DNA from: Coriaria nepalensis
Lineage: Eukaryota; Streptophyta; Magnoliopsida; Cucurbitales; Coriariaceae
Assembly (NCBI GenBank): GCA_027186245.1
Contig: CP114482.1
Span: 10,249,209-10,313,208, forward strand
Length of the DNA: 64,000 nucleotides
Reading direction: 5' to 3'
Shown here: in pieces, positions 38,101-51,122 of the stretch
Numbering within the stretch: the first letter of the stretch is position 1
How the letters are laid out: each line of letters opens with the position of its first letter
Translations under genes and position numbers: made by a program
The notes under the pieces: generated by a model
The model's database searches: none
What the model was told of the DNA's origin: nothing
The model's input: the letters and a program-made list of their open reading frames with translations, nothing else

Positions 38101-40814
38101 GAATTTGAACTTCTGAACGAAAGTCGTGTTTGAAGTGCCAAAAAATGGAATTCTTTCGAATTAGTATTAATTAATTTAATGACTAGAGAAGACTCAATGA
38201 CATGATTTTAAGGCTAAACAAACGCATAATTGCCTTCAATAGATCAATTGCATGTTTTGCACAAAAGTCGTGTTTGAAATGCGAAAATAGAAATCGTTTG
38301 AATTGATTTCGAATGATTTATTGACTAAAAGTGACTAAATGACATGATTTTAAGGCTATACAAATGCATAGTTGCCATGAAAAGATGTAACGGAAATTAT
38401 GCACGATAGTCGTGGTTCAAGTACGAAAATAGATTTCGTTCGAATTGCTTTGAAATGATTTAATTTCTAGAAGAGACTCAATGACGTGATTTCAAGGCTA
38501 AACAATGGATAGTTTTCATGAATATATCAATTGCAAGTTATGCACAAAAGTCTCGTTTAAAGAGCAAAAATAGAATTCGTTCGAATTGCTTTCAAATGAT
38601 TTGATGAATAGAAGAGACTCAATGACATGATTTTAAGGCTAAAGGAATGCATAAGTGTCCTCAATGGTTGAATTGGAAGTTCTGAACGAAAGTCGTGTTT
38701 GAACTGCCAAAAATTAGAATTCTTCCGAATTACTTTTAATTGATTTAATGACTAGAGATGACTCAATGACATGATTTTAAGGCTAAACAAACGCATAATT
38801 GCCTTCAATAGATCAATTGCATGTTTTGCACAAAAGTCGTGTTTGAAATGCGAAAATAGAAATTGTTTGAATTGATTTCAAATGATTTATTGACTAAAAG
38901 TGACTCAATGACATGATTTTAAGGCTATACAAACGCATAGTTGCCATCAAAATATCTAATGCAAATTACGTACGAAAGTCGTGGTTTAAGTACAAAAATA
39001 GATTTCGTTAGAATTGCTTTGAAATGATTTAATTTCTAGAAGAGACTCAATGACGTGATTTCAAGGCTAAACAATGGATAGTTTGCTTGAATATATCTAT
39101 TGCAAGTTATGCACAAAAGTCTCGTTTAAAGAGCAAAAATAGAATTCGTTTGAATTGCTTTCAAATGATTTGATGACTAGAATACGCTCAATGACATGAT
39201 TTTAAGGCTAAAAGAATGCATAAGTGTCCTCAATGGTTGAATTGGAAGTTCTGAACGAAAGTCGTGTTTGAACTGCCAAAAAATAGAATTCTTCCGAATT
39301 ACTTTTAATTGATTTAATGACTAGAGATGACTCAATGACATGATTTTGAGGCTAAACAAACGCATAACTGCCTTCGATAGATCAATTGCATGTTTTGCAC
39401 AAAAGTCGTGTTTGAAATGCGAAAATAGAAATTGTTTGAATTGATTTCGAATGATTTATTGACTAAAAGTGACTCAATGACATGATTTTAAGGCTATACA
39501 AACGCATAGTTGCCATCAAAATATCTAATGCAAATTACGTACGAAAGTCGTGGTTTAAGTACGAAAATAGATTTCGTTAGAATTGCTTTGAAATGATTTA
39601 ATTTCTAGAAGAGACTCAATGACGTGATTTCAAGGCTAAACAATGGATAGTTTGCTTGAATATATCTATTGCAAGTTATGCACAAAAGTCTCGTTTAAAG
39701 AGCAAAAATAGAATTCGTTCGAATTCCTTTCAAATGATTTGATGACTAGAAGAGACTCAATGACATGATTTTAAGGCTAAAGGAATGCATAAGTGTCCTC
39801 AATGGTTGAATTGGAAGTTCTGAACGAAAGTCGTGTTTGAACTGCCAAAAAATAGAATTCTTCCGAATTACTTTTAATTGATTTAATGACTAGAGATGAC
39901 TCAATGACATGATTTTAAGGCTAAACAAACGCATAATTGCCTTCAATAGATCAATTGCATGTTTTGCACAAAAGTCGTGTTTGAAATGCGAAAATAGAAA
40001 TTGTTTGAATTGATTTCGAATGATTTATTGACTAAAAGTGACTCAATGACATGATTTTAAGGCTATACAAACGCATAGTTGCCATCAAAATATCTAATGC
40101 AAATTATGCACGAAAGTCGTGGTTTAAGTACGAAAATAGATTTCGTTAGAATTGCTTTGAAATGATTTAACTTCTAGAAGAGACTCAATGACGTGATTTC
40201 AAGGCTAAACAATGGATAGTTTGCTTGAATATATCTATTGCAAGTTATGCACAAAAGTCTCGTTTAAAGAGCAAAAATAGAATTCATTCGAATTGCTTCC
40301 AAATGATTTGATGACTAGAAGAGACTCAATGACATGATTTTAAGGCTAAAAGAATGCATAGTCCTCCTCAATGGTTGAATTGGAAGTTCTGAACGAAAGT
40401 CGTGTTTGAACTGCCAAAAAATAGAATTCTTCCGAATTACTTTTAATTGATTTAATGACTAGAGATGACTCAATGACATGATTTTAAGGCTAACCAAACG
40501 CATAATTGCCTTCAATAGATCAATTGCATGTTTTGCACAACAGTCGTGTTTGAAATGTGAAAATAGAAATCGTTTGAATTGATTTCGAATGATTTATTGA
40601 CTAAAAGTGACTAAATGACATGATTTTAAGGCTATACAAATGCATAGTTGCCATCAAAATATCTAATGCAAATTATGCACGAAAGTCGTGGTTTAAGTAC
40701 GAAAATAGATTTCGTTACAATTGCTTTGAAATGATTTAATTTCTAGAAGAGACTCAATAACGTGATTTCAAGGCTAAACAATGGATAGTTTTCATGAATA
40801 TACCAATTGCAAGT
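35131..40814 (+). repeat. Tetramers with mixed A/B/C sub-variants
   Basis: About ten tetramers. The rare C/D pair with AAATACAATTCG and GAATAGACTCAATGGC occurs at about 36,865 and 38,002 (1,137 bp apart). From 38.6 kb a D variant GGAATGCATAAGTGTCC appears and recurs at about 569-bp multiples. Most A monomers carry GAGATGACTCA. No register break was seen. Confidence 0.75.
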
Positions 40815-43800
40815 TATGCGCAAAAGTCTCGTTTAAAGAGCAGAAATAGAATTCGTTCGAATTGCTTTCAAATGATTTGATGACTAGAAGAGACTCAATG
40901 ACATGATTTTAAGGCTAAAGGAATGCATAAGTGTCCTCAATGGTTGAATTGGAAGTTCTGAACGAAAGTCGTGTTTGAACTGCCAAAAAATAGAATTCTT
41001 CCGAATTACTTTTAATTGATTTAATGACTAGAGATGACTCAATGACATGATTTTAAGGCTAAACAAACGCATAATTGCCTTCAATAGATCAATTGCATGT
41101 TTTGCACAACAGTCGTGTTTGAAATGCGAAAATAGAAATCGTTTGAATTGATTTCGAATGATTTATTGACTAAAAGTGACTCAATGACATGATTTTAAGG
41201 CTATACAAACGCATAGTTGCCATGAAAAGATGTAACGGAAATTATTCACGACAGTCGTGGTTCAAGTACGAAAATAGATTTCGTTCGAATTGCTTTGAAA
41301 TGATATAATTTCTAGAAGAGACTCAATGACGTGATTTCAAGGCTAAACAATGGATAGTTTTCATGAATATATCAATTGCAAGTTATGCACAAAAGTCTCG
41401 TTTAAAGAGCAAAAATAGAATTCGTTCGAATTGCTTTCAAATGATTTGATGAATAGAAGAGACTCAATGACATGATTTTAAGGCTAAAAGAATGCATAGT
41501 TCTCCTCAATGGTTGAATTGGAAGTTCTGAACGAAAGTCGTGTTTGAAGTGCCAGAAAATAGAATTCTTTCGAATTACTTTTAATTAATTTAATGACTAG
41601 AGAAGACTCAATGACATGATTTTAAGCCTAAACAAACGCATAATTGCCTTCAATAGATCAATTGCATGTTTTGCACAAAAGTCGTGTTCGAAATGCGAAA
41701 ATTGAAATCGTTTGAATTGATTTCGAATGATTTATTGACTAAAAGTGACTCAATGACATGCTTTTAAGGCAATACAGACGCATAGTTTCCATAAAAATAT
41801 CTAATGCAAATTATGCACGAAAGTCGTGGTTCAAGTACGAAAATGGATTTCGTTAGAATTGCTTTGAAATGATTTAATTTCTAGAAGAGACTCAATGACG
41901 TGATTTCAAGGCTAAACAATGGATAGTTTGCTTGAATATATCTATTGCAAGTTATGCACAAAAGTCTCGTTTAAAGAGCAAAAATAGAATTCGTTCGAAT
42001 TGCTTTCAAATGATTTGATGACTAGAAGAGACTCAATGACATGATTTTAAGGCTAAAAGACTGCATAGTTCTCCTCAATGGTTGAGTTGGAAGTTCTGAA
42101 CGAAAGTCGTGTTTGAAGTGCCAAAAAATAGAATTCTTTCGAATTACTCTTAATTAAGTTAATGACTAGAGAAGACTCAATGACATGATTTTAAGGCTAA
42201 ACAAACGCATAATTGCCTTCTATAGATCAATTGCATGTTTTGCACAAAAGGCGTGTTTGAAATGCGAAAATAGAAATTGTTTGAATTGATTTCGAATGAT
42301 TTATTGACTAAAAGTGACTCAATGACATGATTTTAAGGCTATACAAACGCATAGTTGCCATCAAAATATCTAATGCAAATTACGTACGAAAGTCGTGGTT
42401 TAAGTACGAAAATAGATTTCGTTAGAATTGCTTTGAAATGATTTAATTTCTAGAAGAGACTCAATAAAGTGATTTCAAGGCTAAACAATGGATAGTTTGC
42501 TTGAATATATCTATTGCAAGTTATGCACAAAAGTCTCGTTTAAAGAGCAAAAATAGAATTCGTTCGAATTGCTTTCAAATGATTTGATGACTAGAAGAGA
42601 CTCAATGACATGATTTTAAGGCTAAAGGAATGCATAAGTGTCCTCAATGGTTGAATGGGAAGTTCTGAACAATAGTCGTGTTTGAACTGCCAAAAAATAG
42701 AATTCTTCCGAATTACTTTTAATTGATTTAATGACTAGAGATGACTCAATGACATGATTTTAAGGCTGAACAAACGCATAATTGCTTTCAATAGATCAAT
42801 TGCATGTTTTGCACAAAAGTCGTGTTCGAAATGTGAAAATAGAAATCGTTTGAATTGATTTAGAATGATTTATTGACTAAAAGTGACTCAATGACATGAT
42901 TTTAAGGCTATACAAACGCATAGGTTCCATCAAAATATCTAATGCAAATTATGCACGAAAGTCGTGGTTCAAGTACGAAAATAGATTTCGTTAGAATTGC
43001 TTTGAAATGATTTAATTTCTAGAAGAGTCTCAATGACGTGATTTCAAGGCTAAACAATGGATAGTTTGCTTGAATATATCTATTGCAAGTTATGCACAAA
43101 AGTCTCGTTTAAAGAGCAGAAATAGAATTCGTTCGAATTGCTTTCAAATGATTTGATGACTAGAAGAGACTCAATGACATGATTTTAAGGCTAAAGGAAT
43201 GCATAAGTGTCCTCAATGGTTGAATTGGAAGTTCTGAACGAAAGTCGTGTTTGAACTGCCAAAAAATAGAATTCTTCCGAATTACTTTTAATTGATTTAA
43301 TGACTAGAGATGACTCAATGACATGATTTTAAGGCTAAACAAACGCATAATTGCCTTCAATAGATCAATTGCATGTTTTGCACAACAGTCGTGTTTGAAA
43401 TGCGAAAATAGAAATCGTTTGAATTGATTTCGAATGATTTATTGACTAAAAGTGACTCAATGACATGATTTTAAGGCTATACAAACGCATAGTTGCCATG
43501 AAAAGATGTAACGGAAATTATTCACGACAGTCGTGGTTCAAGTACGAAAATAGATTTCGTTCGAATTGCTTTGAAATGATATAATTTCTAGAAGAGACTC
43601 AATGACGTGATTTCAAGGCTAAACAATGGATAGTTTTCATGAATATATCAATTGCAAGTTATGCCCAAAAGTCTCGTTTAAAGAGCAAAAATAGAATTCG
43701 TTCGAATTGCTTTCAAATGATTTGATGAATAGAAGAGACTCAATGACATGATTTTAAGGCTAAAAGAATGCATAGTTCTCCTCAATGGTTGAATTGGAAG

Positions 43801-46688
43801 TTCTGAACGAAAGTCGTGTTTGAAGTGCCAAAAAATAGAATTCTTTCGAATTACTTTTAATTAATTTAATGACTAGAGAAGACTCAATGACATGATTTTA
43901 AGCCTAAACAAACGCATAATTGCCTTCAATAGATCAATTGCATGTTTTGCACAAAAGTCGTGTTCGAAATGCGAAAATTGAAATCGTTTGAATTGATTTC
44001 GAATGATTTATTGACTAAAAGTGACTCAATGACATGCTTTTAAGGCAATACAGACGCATAGTTTCCATAAAAATATCTAATGCAAATTATGCACGAAAGT
44101 CGTGGTTCAAGTACGAAAATGGATTTCGTTAGAATTGCTTTGAAATGATTTAATTTCTAGAAGAGACTCAATGACGTGATTTCAAGGCTAAACAATGGAT
44201 AGTTTGCTTGAATATATCTATTGCAAGTTATGCACAAAAGTCTCGTTTAAAGAGCAAAAATAGAATTCGTTCGAATTGCTTTCAAATGATTTGATGACTA
44301 GAAGAGACTCAATGACATGATTTTAAGGCTAAAAGACTGCATAGTTCTCCTCAATGGTTGAGTTGGAAGTTCTGAACGAAAGTCGTGTTTGAAGTGCCAA
44401 AAAATAGAATTCTTTCGAATTACTCTTAATTAAGTTAATGACTAGAGAAGACTCAATGACATGATTTTAAGGCTAAACAAACGCATAATTGCCTTCAATA
44501 GATCAATTGCATGTTTTGCACAAAAGTCGTGTTTGAAATGCGAAAATAGAAATTGTTTGAATTGATTTCGAATGATTTATTGACTAAAAGTGACTCAATG
44601 ACATGATTTTAAGGCTATACAAACGCATAGTTGCCATCAAAATATCTAATGCAAATTACGTACGAAAGTCGTGGTTTAAGTACGAAAATAGATTTCGTTA
44701 GAATTGCTTTGAAATGATTTAATTTCTAGAAGAGACTCAATAACGTGATTTCAAGGCTAAACAATGGATAATTTGCTTGAATATATCTATTGCAAGTTAT
44801 GCACAAAAGTCTCGTTTAAAGAGCAAAAATAGAATTCGTTCGAATCGCTTTCAAATGATTTGATGACTAGAAGAGACTCAATGACATGATTTTAAGGCTA
44901 AAGGAATGCATAAGTGTCCTCAATGGTTGAATGGGAAGTTCTGAACGAAAGTCGTGTTTGAACTGCCAAAAAATAGAATTCTTCCGAATTACTTTTAATT
45001 GATTTAATGACTAGAGATGACTCAATGACATGATTTTAAGGCTGAACAAACGCATAATTGCTTTCAATAGATCAATTGCATGTTTTGCACAAAAGTCGTG
45101 TTCGAAATGTGAAAATAGAAATCGTTTGAATTGATTTAGAATGATTTATTGACTAAAAGTGACTCAATGACATGATTTTAAGGCTATACAAATGCATAGG
45201 TTCCATCAAAATATCTAATGCAAATTATGCACGAAAGTCGTGGTTCAAGTACGAAAATAGATTTCGTTAGAATTGCTTTGAAATGATTTAATTTCTAGAA
45301 GAGTCTCAATGACGTGATTTCAAGGCTAAACAATGGATAGTTTGCTTGAATATATCTATTGCAAGTTATGCACAAAAGTCTCGTTTAAAGAGCAGAAATA
45401 GAATTCGTTCGAATTGCTTTCAAATGATTTGATGACTAGAAGAGACTCAATGACATGATTTTAAGGCTAAAGGAATGCATAAGTGTCCTCAATGGTTGAA
45501 TTGGAAGTTCTGAACGAAAGTCGTGTTTGAACTGCCAAAAAATAGAATTCTTCCGAATTACTTTTAATTGATTTAATGACTAGAGATGACTCAATGACAT
45601 GATTTTAAGGCTAAACAAACGCATAATTGCCTTCAATAGATCAATTGCATGTTTTGCACAACAGTCGTGTTTGAAATGCGAAAATAGAAATCGTTTGAAT
45701 TGATTTCGAATGATTTATTGACTAAAAGTGACTCAATGACATGATTTTAAGGCTATACAAACGCATAGTTGCCATGAAAAGATGTAACGGAAATTATTCA
45801 CGACAGTCGTGGTTCAAGTACGAAAATAGATTTCGTTCGAATTGCTTTGAAATGATATAATTTCTAGAAGAGACTCAATGACGTGATTTCAAGGCTAAAC
45901 AATGGATAGTTTTCATGAATATATCAATTGCAAGTTATGCACAAAAGTCTCGTTTAAAGAGCAAAAATAGAATTTGTTCGAATTGCTTTCAAATGATTTG
46001 ATGAATAGAAGAGACTCAATGACATGATTTTAAGGCTAAAAGAATGCATAGTTCTCCTCAATGGTTGAATTGGAAGTTCTGAACGAAAGTCGTGTTTGAA
46101 GTGCCAAAAAATAGAATTCTTTCGAATTACTTTTAATTAATTTAATGACTAGAGAAGACTCAATGACATGATTTTAAGCCTAAACAAACGCATAATTGCC
46201 TTCAATAGATCAATTGCATGTTTTGCACAAAAGTCGTGTTCGAAATGCGAAAATTGAAATCGTTTGAATTGATTTCGAATGATTTATTGACTAAAAGTGA
46301 CTCAATGACATGCTTTTAAGGCAATACAGACGCATAGTTTCCATAAAAATATCTAATGCAAATTATGCACGAAAGTCGTGGTTCAAGTACGAAAATGGAT
46401 TTCGTTAGAATTGCTTTGAAATGATTTAATTTCTAGAAGAGACTCAATGACGTGATTTCAAGGCTAAACAATGGATAGTTTGCTTGAATATATCTATTGC
46501 AAGTTATGCACAAAAGTCTCGTTTAAAGAGCAAAAATAGAATTCGTTCGAATTGCTTTCAAATGATTTGATGACTAGAAGAGACTCAATGACATGATTTT
46601 AAGGCTAAAAGACTGCATAGTTCTCCTCAATGGTTAAGTTGGAAGTTCTGAACGAAAGTCGTGTTTGAAGTGCCAAAAAATAGAATTC
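40815..46688 (+). repeat. 2,276-bp 16-monomer HOR, about 2.6 copies
   Basis: Landmarks repeat exactly 2,276 bp (4 x 569) apart. GAGCAGAAATAG (C) is at about 40,839, 43,115 and 45,391. CATGAAAAGATGTAACGG (B) is at 41,221, 43,497 and 45,773. AAAAGACTGCATAG (D) is at about 42,055, 44,331 and 46,607. The match starts at the switch near 40,815 and ends at about 46,688, where TCTTCTGAATTACTTTC replaces TCTTTCGAATTACTC. Confidence 0.88.
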
Positions 46689-49600
46689 TTCTGAATTACT
46701 TTCAATTGATTTAATGACTAGAGATGACTCAATGACATGATTTTAAGGCTAAACAAACGCATAATTGCCTTCAATAGATCAATTGCATGTTTTGCACAAC
46801 AGTCGTGTTTGAAATGCGAAAATAGAAATCGTTTGAATTGATTTCGAATGATTTATTGACTAAAAGTGACTCAATGACATGATTTTAAGGCTATACAAAC
46901 CCATAGTTGCCATGAAAAGATGTAACGGAAATTATGCACGACAGTCGTGGTTCAAGTACGAAAATAGATTTCGTTCGAATTGCTTCGAAATGATTTAATT
47001 TCTAGAAGAGACTCAATGACGTGATTTCAAGGCTAAACAATGGATAGTTTTCATGAATATATCAATTGCAAGTTATGCACAAAAGTCTCGTTTAAAGAGC
47101 AAAAATAGAATTCGTTCGAATTGCTTTCAAATGATTTGATGAATAGAAGAGACTCAATGACATGATTTTAAGGCTAAAAGAATGCATAGTTCTCCTCAAT
47201 GGTTGAATTGGAAGTTCTGAACGAAAGTCGTGTTTGAAGTGCCAAAAAATAGAATTCTTTCGAATTACTTTTAATTAATTTAATGACTAGAGAAGACTCA
47301 ATGACATGATTTTAAGCCTAAACAAACGCATAATTGCCTTCAATAGATCAATTGCATGTTTTGCACAAAAGTCATGTTCGAAATGCGAAAATTGAAATCG
47401 TTTGAATTGATTTCGAATGATTTATTGACTAAAAGTGACTCAATGACCTGCTTTTAAGGCAATACAGACGCATAGTTTCCATACAAATATCTAATGCAAA
47501 TTATGCACGAAAGTCGTGGTTCAAGTACGAAAATAGATTTCGTTAGAATTGCTTTGAAATGATTTAATTTGTAGAAGAGACTCAATGATGTGATTTCAAG
47601 GCTAAACAATGGATAGTTTGCTTGAATATATCTATTGCAAGTTATGCACAAAAGTCTCGTTTAAAGAGCAAAAATAGAATTCATTCGAATTGCTTTCAAA
47701 TGATTTGATGACTAGAAGAGACTCAATGACATGATTTTAAGGCTAAAAGAATGCATAGTCCTCCTCAATGGTTGAATTGGAAGTTCTGAACGAAAGTCGT
47801 GTTTGACGTGCCAAAAAATAGAACTCTTTCGAATTAGTTTTAATTAATTTAATGACTCGAGAAGACTCAATGACATGATTTTAAGGCTAAACAAACGCAT
47901 AATTGCCTTCAATAGATCAATTGCATGTTTTGCACGAAAGTCGTGTTGGAAATGCGAAAATAGAAATCGTTTGAATTGATTTCGAATGATTTATTGACTA
48001 AAAGTGACTCAATGACATGATTTTAAGGCTATACAAACGCATAGTTGCCATCAAAATATCTAATGCAAATTATGCCCGAAAGTCGTGGTTTAAGTACGAA
48101 AATAGATTTCGTTAGAATTGCTTTGAAAAGATTAAATTTCTAGAAGAGACTCAATGACGTGATTTCAAGGCTAAACAATGGATAGTTTGCTTGAATATAT
48201 CTATTGCAAGTAATGCACAAAAGTCTCGTATAAAGAGCAAAAATAGAATTCGTTCGAATTGCTTTCAAATGATTTGATGACTGGAAGAGACTCAATGACA
48301 TGATTTTAAGGCTAAAAGAATGCATAAGTGTCCTCAATGGTTGAATTGGAAGTTCTGAACGAAAGTCGTGTTTGAACTGCCAAAAAATAGAATTCTTCCG
48401 AATTACTTTTAATTGATTTAATGACTAGAGATGACTCAATGACATGATTTTAAGGCTAAACAAACGCATAATTGCCTTCAATAGATCAATTGCATGTTTT
48501 GCACAAAAATCGTGTTCGAAATGTGAAAATAGAAATCGTTTGAATTGATTTCGAATGATTTATTGACTAAAAGTGACTCAATGACATGATTTTAAGGCTA
48601 TACAAACGCATAGTTGCCATCAAAATATCTAATGCAAATTATGCCCGAAAGTCGTGGTTTAAGTACGAAAATAGATTTCGTTAGAATTGCTTTGAAATGA
48701 TTTAATTTCTAGAAGAGACTCAATGACGTGATTTCAAGGCTAAACAATGGATAGTTTCCATGAATATATCAATTGCAAGTTATGCACAAAAGTCTCGTTT
48801 AAAGAGCAAAAATAGAATTCGTTCGAATTGCTTTCAAATGATTTGATGACTAGAAGAGACTCAATGACATGATTTCAAGGCTAACAGAAAGCATAGTCCT
48901 CCTCAATGGTTGAATTGGAAGTTCTGAACGAAAGTCGTGTTTGAAGTGCCAAAAAATAGAAATCTTTCGAATTACTTTTCATTGATTTAATGACTAGAGA
49001 AGACTCAATGACATGATTTTAAGGCTAAACAAACGCATAATTTCCTTCAATAGATCAATTGCATGTTTTGCACAAAAATCGTGTTCGAAATGTGAAAATA
49101 GAAATCGTTTGAATTGATTTAGAATGATTTATTGACTAAAAGTGACTCGATGACATGATTTTAAGGCTATACAAACGCATAGTTGCCATCAAAATATCTA
49201 ATGCAAATTATGCACGAAAGTCGTGGTTCAAGTACGAAAATAGATTTCGTTAGAATTGCTTTGAAATGATTTAATTTCTAGAAGAGACTCAATGACGTGA
49301 TTTCAAGGCTAAACAATGGATAGTTTTCATGAATATATCAATTGCAAGTTATGTACAAAAGTCTCATTTAAAGAGCAAAAATAGAATTCGTACGAATTGC
49401 TTTCAAATGATTTGATGACTAGAAGAGACTCAATGACATGATTTTAAGGCCAAAAGAATGCATAGTTCTCCTCAATGGTTGAATTGGAAGTTCTGAACGA
49501 AAGTCGTGTTTGAAGTGCCAAAAAATAGAATTCTTTCGAATTACTTTTAATTGATTTAATGACTAGAGAAGACTCAATGACATGATTTTAAGGTTAAACA

Positions 49601-50037
49601 AACGCATAATTTCCTTCAATAGATCAATTGCATGTTTTGCACAAAAATCGTGTTCGAAATGTGAAAATAGAAATCGTTTGAATTAATTTAGAATGATTTA
49701 TTGACTAAAAGTGACTCAATGACATGATTTTAAGGCTATACAAACGCATAGTTGCCATCAAAATATCTAATGCAAATTATGCACGAAAGTTGGGGTTCAA
49801 GTACGAAAATAGATTTCGTTCGAATTGCTTTGAAATGATTAAATTACTAGAAGGGACTTAATGACGTGATTTCAAGGCTAAACAAGGGATAGCTTGCTTG
49901 AATATATGAATTGCAAGTTATGAACAAAAGTCTCGTTTAAAAAGCAAAAATAGAATTCGTTCGAATTGTTTTCAAATGATTTGATCACTAGAAGAGACTT
50001 AATGACATGATTTTAAGGCTAAAAGAATGCATAGTTG
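46689..50037 (+). repeat. Last Type 1 tetramers of the left arm, increasingly diverged
   Basis: These are normal tetramers to about 49.7 kb, then a more diverged stretch. The changes include AAATTACTAGAAGGGACTTA (C, about 49,841-49,860), GGGATAGCTTGCTTG, ATATGAATTGCAAG and CGAATTGTTTTC. The same private changes are found in reverse complement at the start of the right arm (50,675-50,900). Confidence 0.82.
49590..50037 (+). repeat. Inverted-repeat arm paired with 50,675-51,122
   Basis: With a mirror rule of x + y = 100,712, this stretch pairs with the right arm and shares private variants. AAATTACTAGAAGGGACTTA pairs with TAAGTCCCTTCTAGTAATTT. CGAATTGTTTTC pairs with GAAAACAATTCG. Also shared are TTTAGAATGATTTATTG and GCACAAAAATCGTG. 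Scattered substitutions distinguish the arms, for example GTTGGGGTTC only on the left and TTCTTATTTGAACC only on the right. Confidence 0.8.
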
Positions 50038-50614
50038 CCTTCAATTGCTGAATTGGAAGTTCTGAACGAAAGTCGTATTTGGAGCGCAAAAAAATAAAAT
50101 TCTTTCGAATTACTTTTAATTGATTTAATGACTAAAGAAGACTCAATGACATGAGTTTAAGGCTAAACAAACGGATAATTGCCTTTAATAGATCAATTGC
50201 ATGTTTTGCACAAAAGTCGTGTTTGTAATGTGAAAATAGAATTCGTTTGAATTGATTTTGAATGATTTACTGACTAAAAGTGACTCAATGACATGATTTT
50301 AAGGCTATGCAAATGCCTTGTTGGCTTCAAAAGATCCATTGCAAATTATGCACGAAAGTATTGGTTCAAGTGCGAAAAAAGATTTCGTTCGAATTTCTTT
50401 GAAATGATTTAATTACTAAAAGAGACTCAATGACATGATTTCAAGGCTAAACAAAGGATAATTTGCTTAAATAGATCAATTGCAAGTTATGCACAAAAGT
50501 CTCGTTTGAAGAGCGAAAATAGAATTTGTTCGTAATGCTTTCAAATGATTTGATGACTAGAAAAGACTCAATGACATGATTTTAAGGCCAAAAAGATGCA
50601 TAGTTGCATTCAAT
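50038..50614 (+). repeat. Single Type 2 tetramer at the end of the left arm
   Basis: From the middle of the D monomer near 50,038, the sequence switches to the diverged form that otherwise fills 53.4-64 kb in inverted orientation. Diagnostics are GAGCGCAAAAAAATAAAATTC, AAAGATCCATTGCAAATTATG, CGAAAGTATTGGTTCAAG, ACAAAGGATAATTTGCTTAA and AAAAAGATGCATAGTTG. The unit is cut short within its D monomer at the orientation switch. Confidence 0.82.
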
Positions 50615-50674
50615 CTACTTTTTGGCTCTTCAAACACGACTTTCGTTCAGAACTTCCAATTCAACCATGGAGGA
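50607..50674. other. Inversion junction (spacer between opposed D-monomer cores)
   Basis: Left of this spacer a + strand D core ends GCATAGTTG (50,598-50,606). Right of it a - strand D core begins CAACTATGC (50,675-50,683). The 68 bp between them hold a few bases of the left D monomer, then the orientation switch near 50,611-50,616 (CAAT joined to CTACTTTTTGGC). After that comes the inverted tail of another D monomer. The flanking cores form an imperfect inverted repeat, so the point is a potential large hairpin. No foreign sequence or target-site duplication is visible. Confidence 0.9.
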
Positions 50675-51122
50675 CAACTATGCATTCTTTTAGCCTTAAA
50701 ATCATGTCATTAAGTCTCTTCTAGTCATCAAATCATTTGAAAACAATTCGAACGAATTCTATTTTTGCTTTATAAACGAGACTTTTGTGCATAACTTGCA
50801 ATTCATATATTCAAGCAAGCTATCCATTGTTTAGCCTTGAAATCACGTCATTAAGTCCCTTCTAGTAATTTAATCATTTCAAAGCAATTCGAACGAAATC
50901 TATTTTCTTATTTGAACCACGACTTTCGTGCATAATTTGCATTAGATATTTTGATGGCAACTATGCGTTTGTATAGCCTTAAAATCATGTCATTGAGTCA
51001 CTTTTAGTCAATAAATCATTCTAAATCAATTCAAACGATTTCTATTTTCACATTTCGAACACGATTTTTGTGCAAAACATGCAATTGATCTATTGAAGGA
51101 AATTATGCGTTTGTTTAGCCTT
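50675..51122 (-). repeat. Inverted-repeat arm paired with 49,590-50,037
   Basis: This is the reverse-complement counterpart of the last Type 1 stretch of the left arm. The two arms are separated by about 637 bp (50,038-50,674), made of the single Type 2 tetramer plus the inverted D tail. The shared variants are not typical of other tetramers, so the two arms are closest relatives, not just generic members of the array. Confidence 0.8.

Larger units (their letters stand above)
1..50614 (+). repeat. Satellite array, left arm (forward, about 89 tetramers)
   Basis: This is a continuous tandem array of a four-monomer HOR. Using the TCTTTCG landmark at the start of monomer A, successive units begin at 1, 574, 1147, 1719, 2287, 2860, 3428 and 4001, so spacings are 568-573 bp. 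The same landmark keeps multiples of about 569 bp through the arm. Each monomer carries a shared core close to GACTCAATGACATGATTTT and a second shared block close to GCACAAAAGTCGTGTT, separated by a class-specific stretch of about 40 bp. Stops are frequent in all frames and no gene is present. The array is assigned as satellite DNA from its structure alone, and the family is not recognised. Confidence 0.98.

Noticed and set aside
50607..50674. Transposon terminal inverted repeats at the orientation switch
   Set aside because: The inverted similarity extends into the satellite itself. No element body, transposase or target-site duplication is present, and the spacer is satellite sequence.
50607..50674. 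Replication origin or terminator hairpin
   Set aside because: The inverted symmetry is explained by opposed satellite monomers. No independent origin or terminator signal such as a U-run after a compact GC stem is visible.
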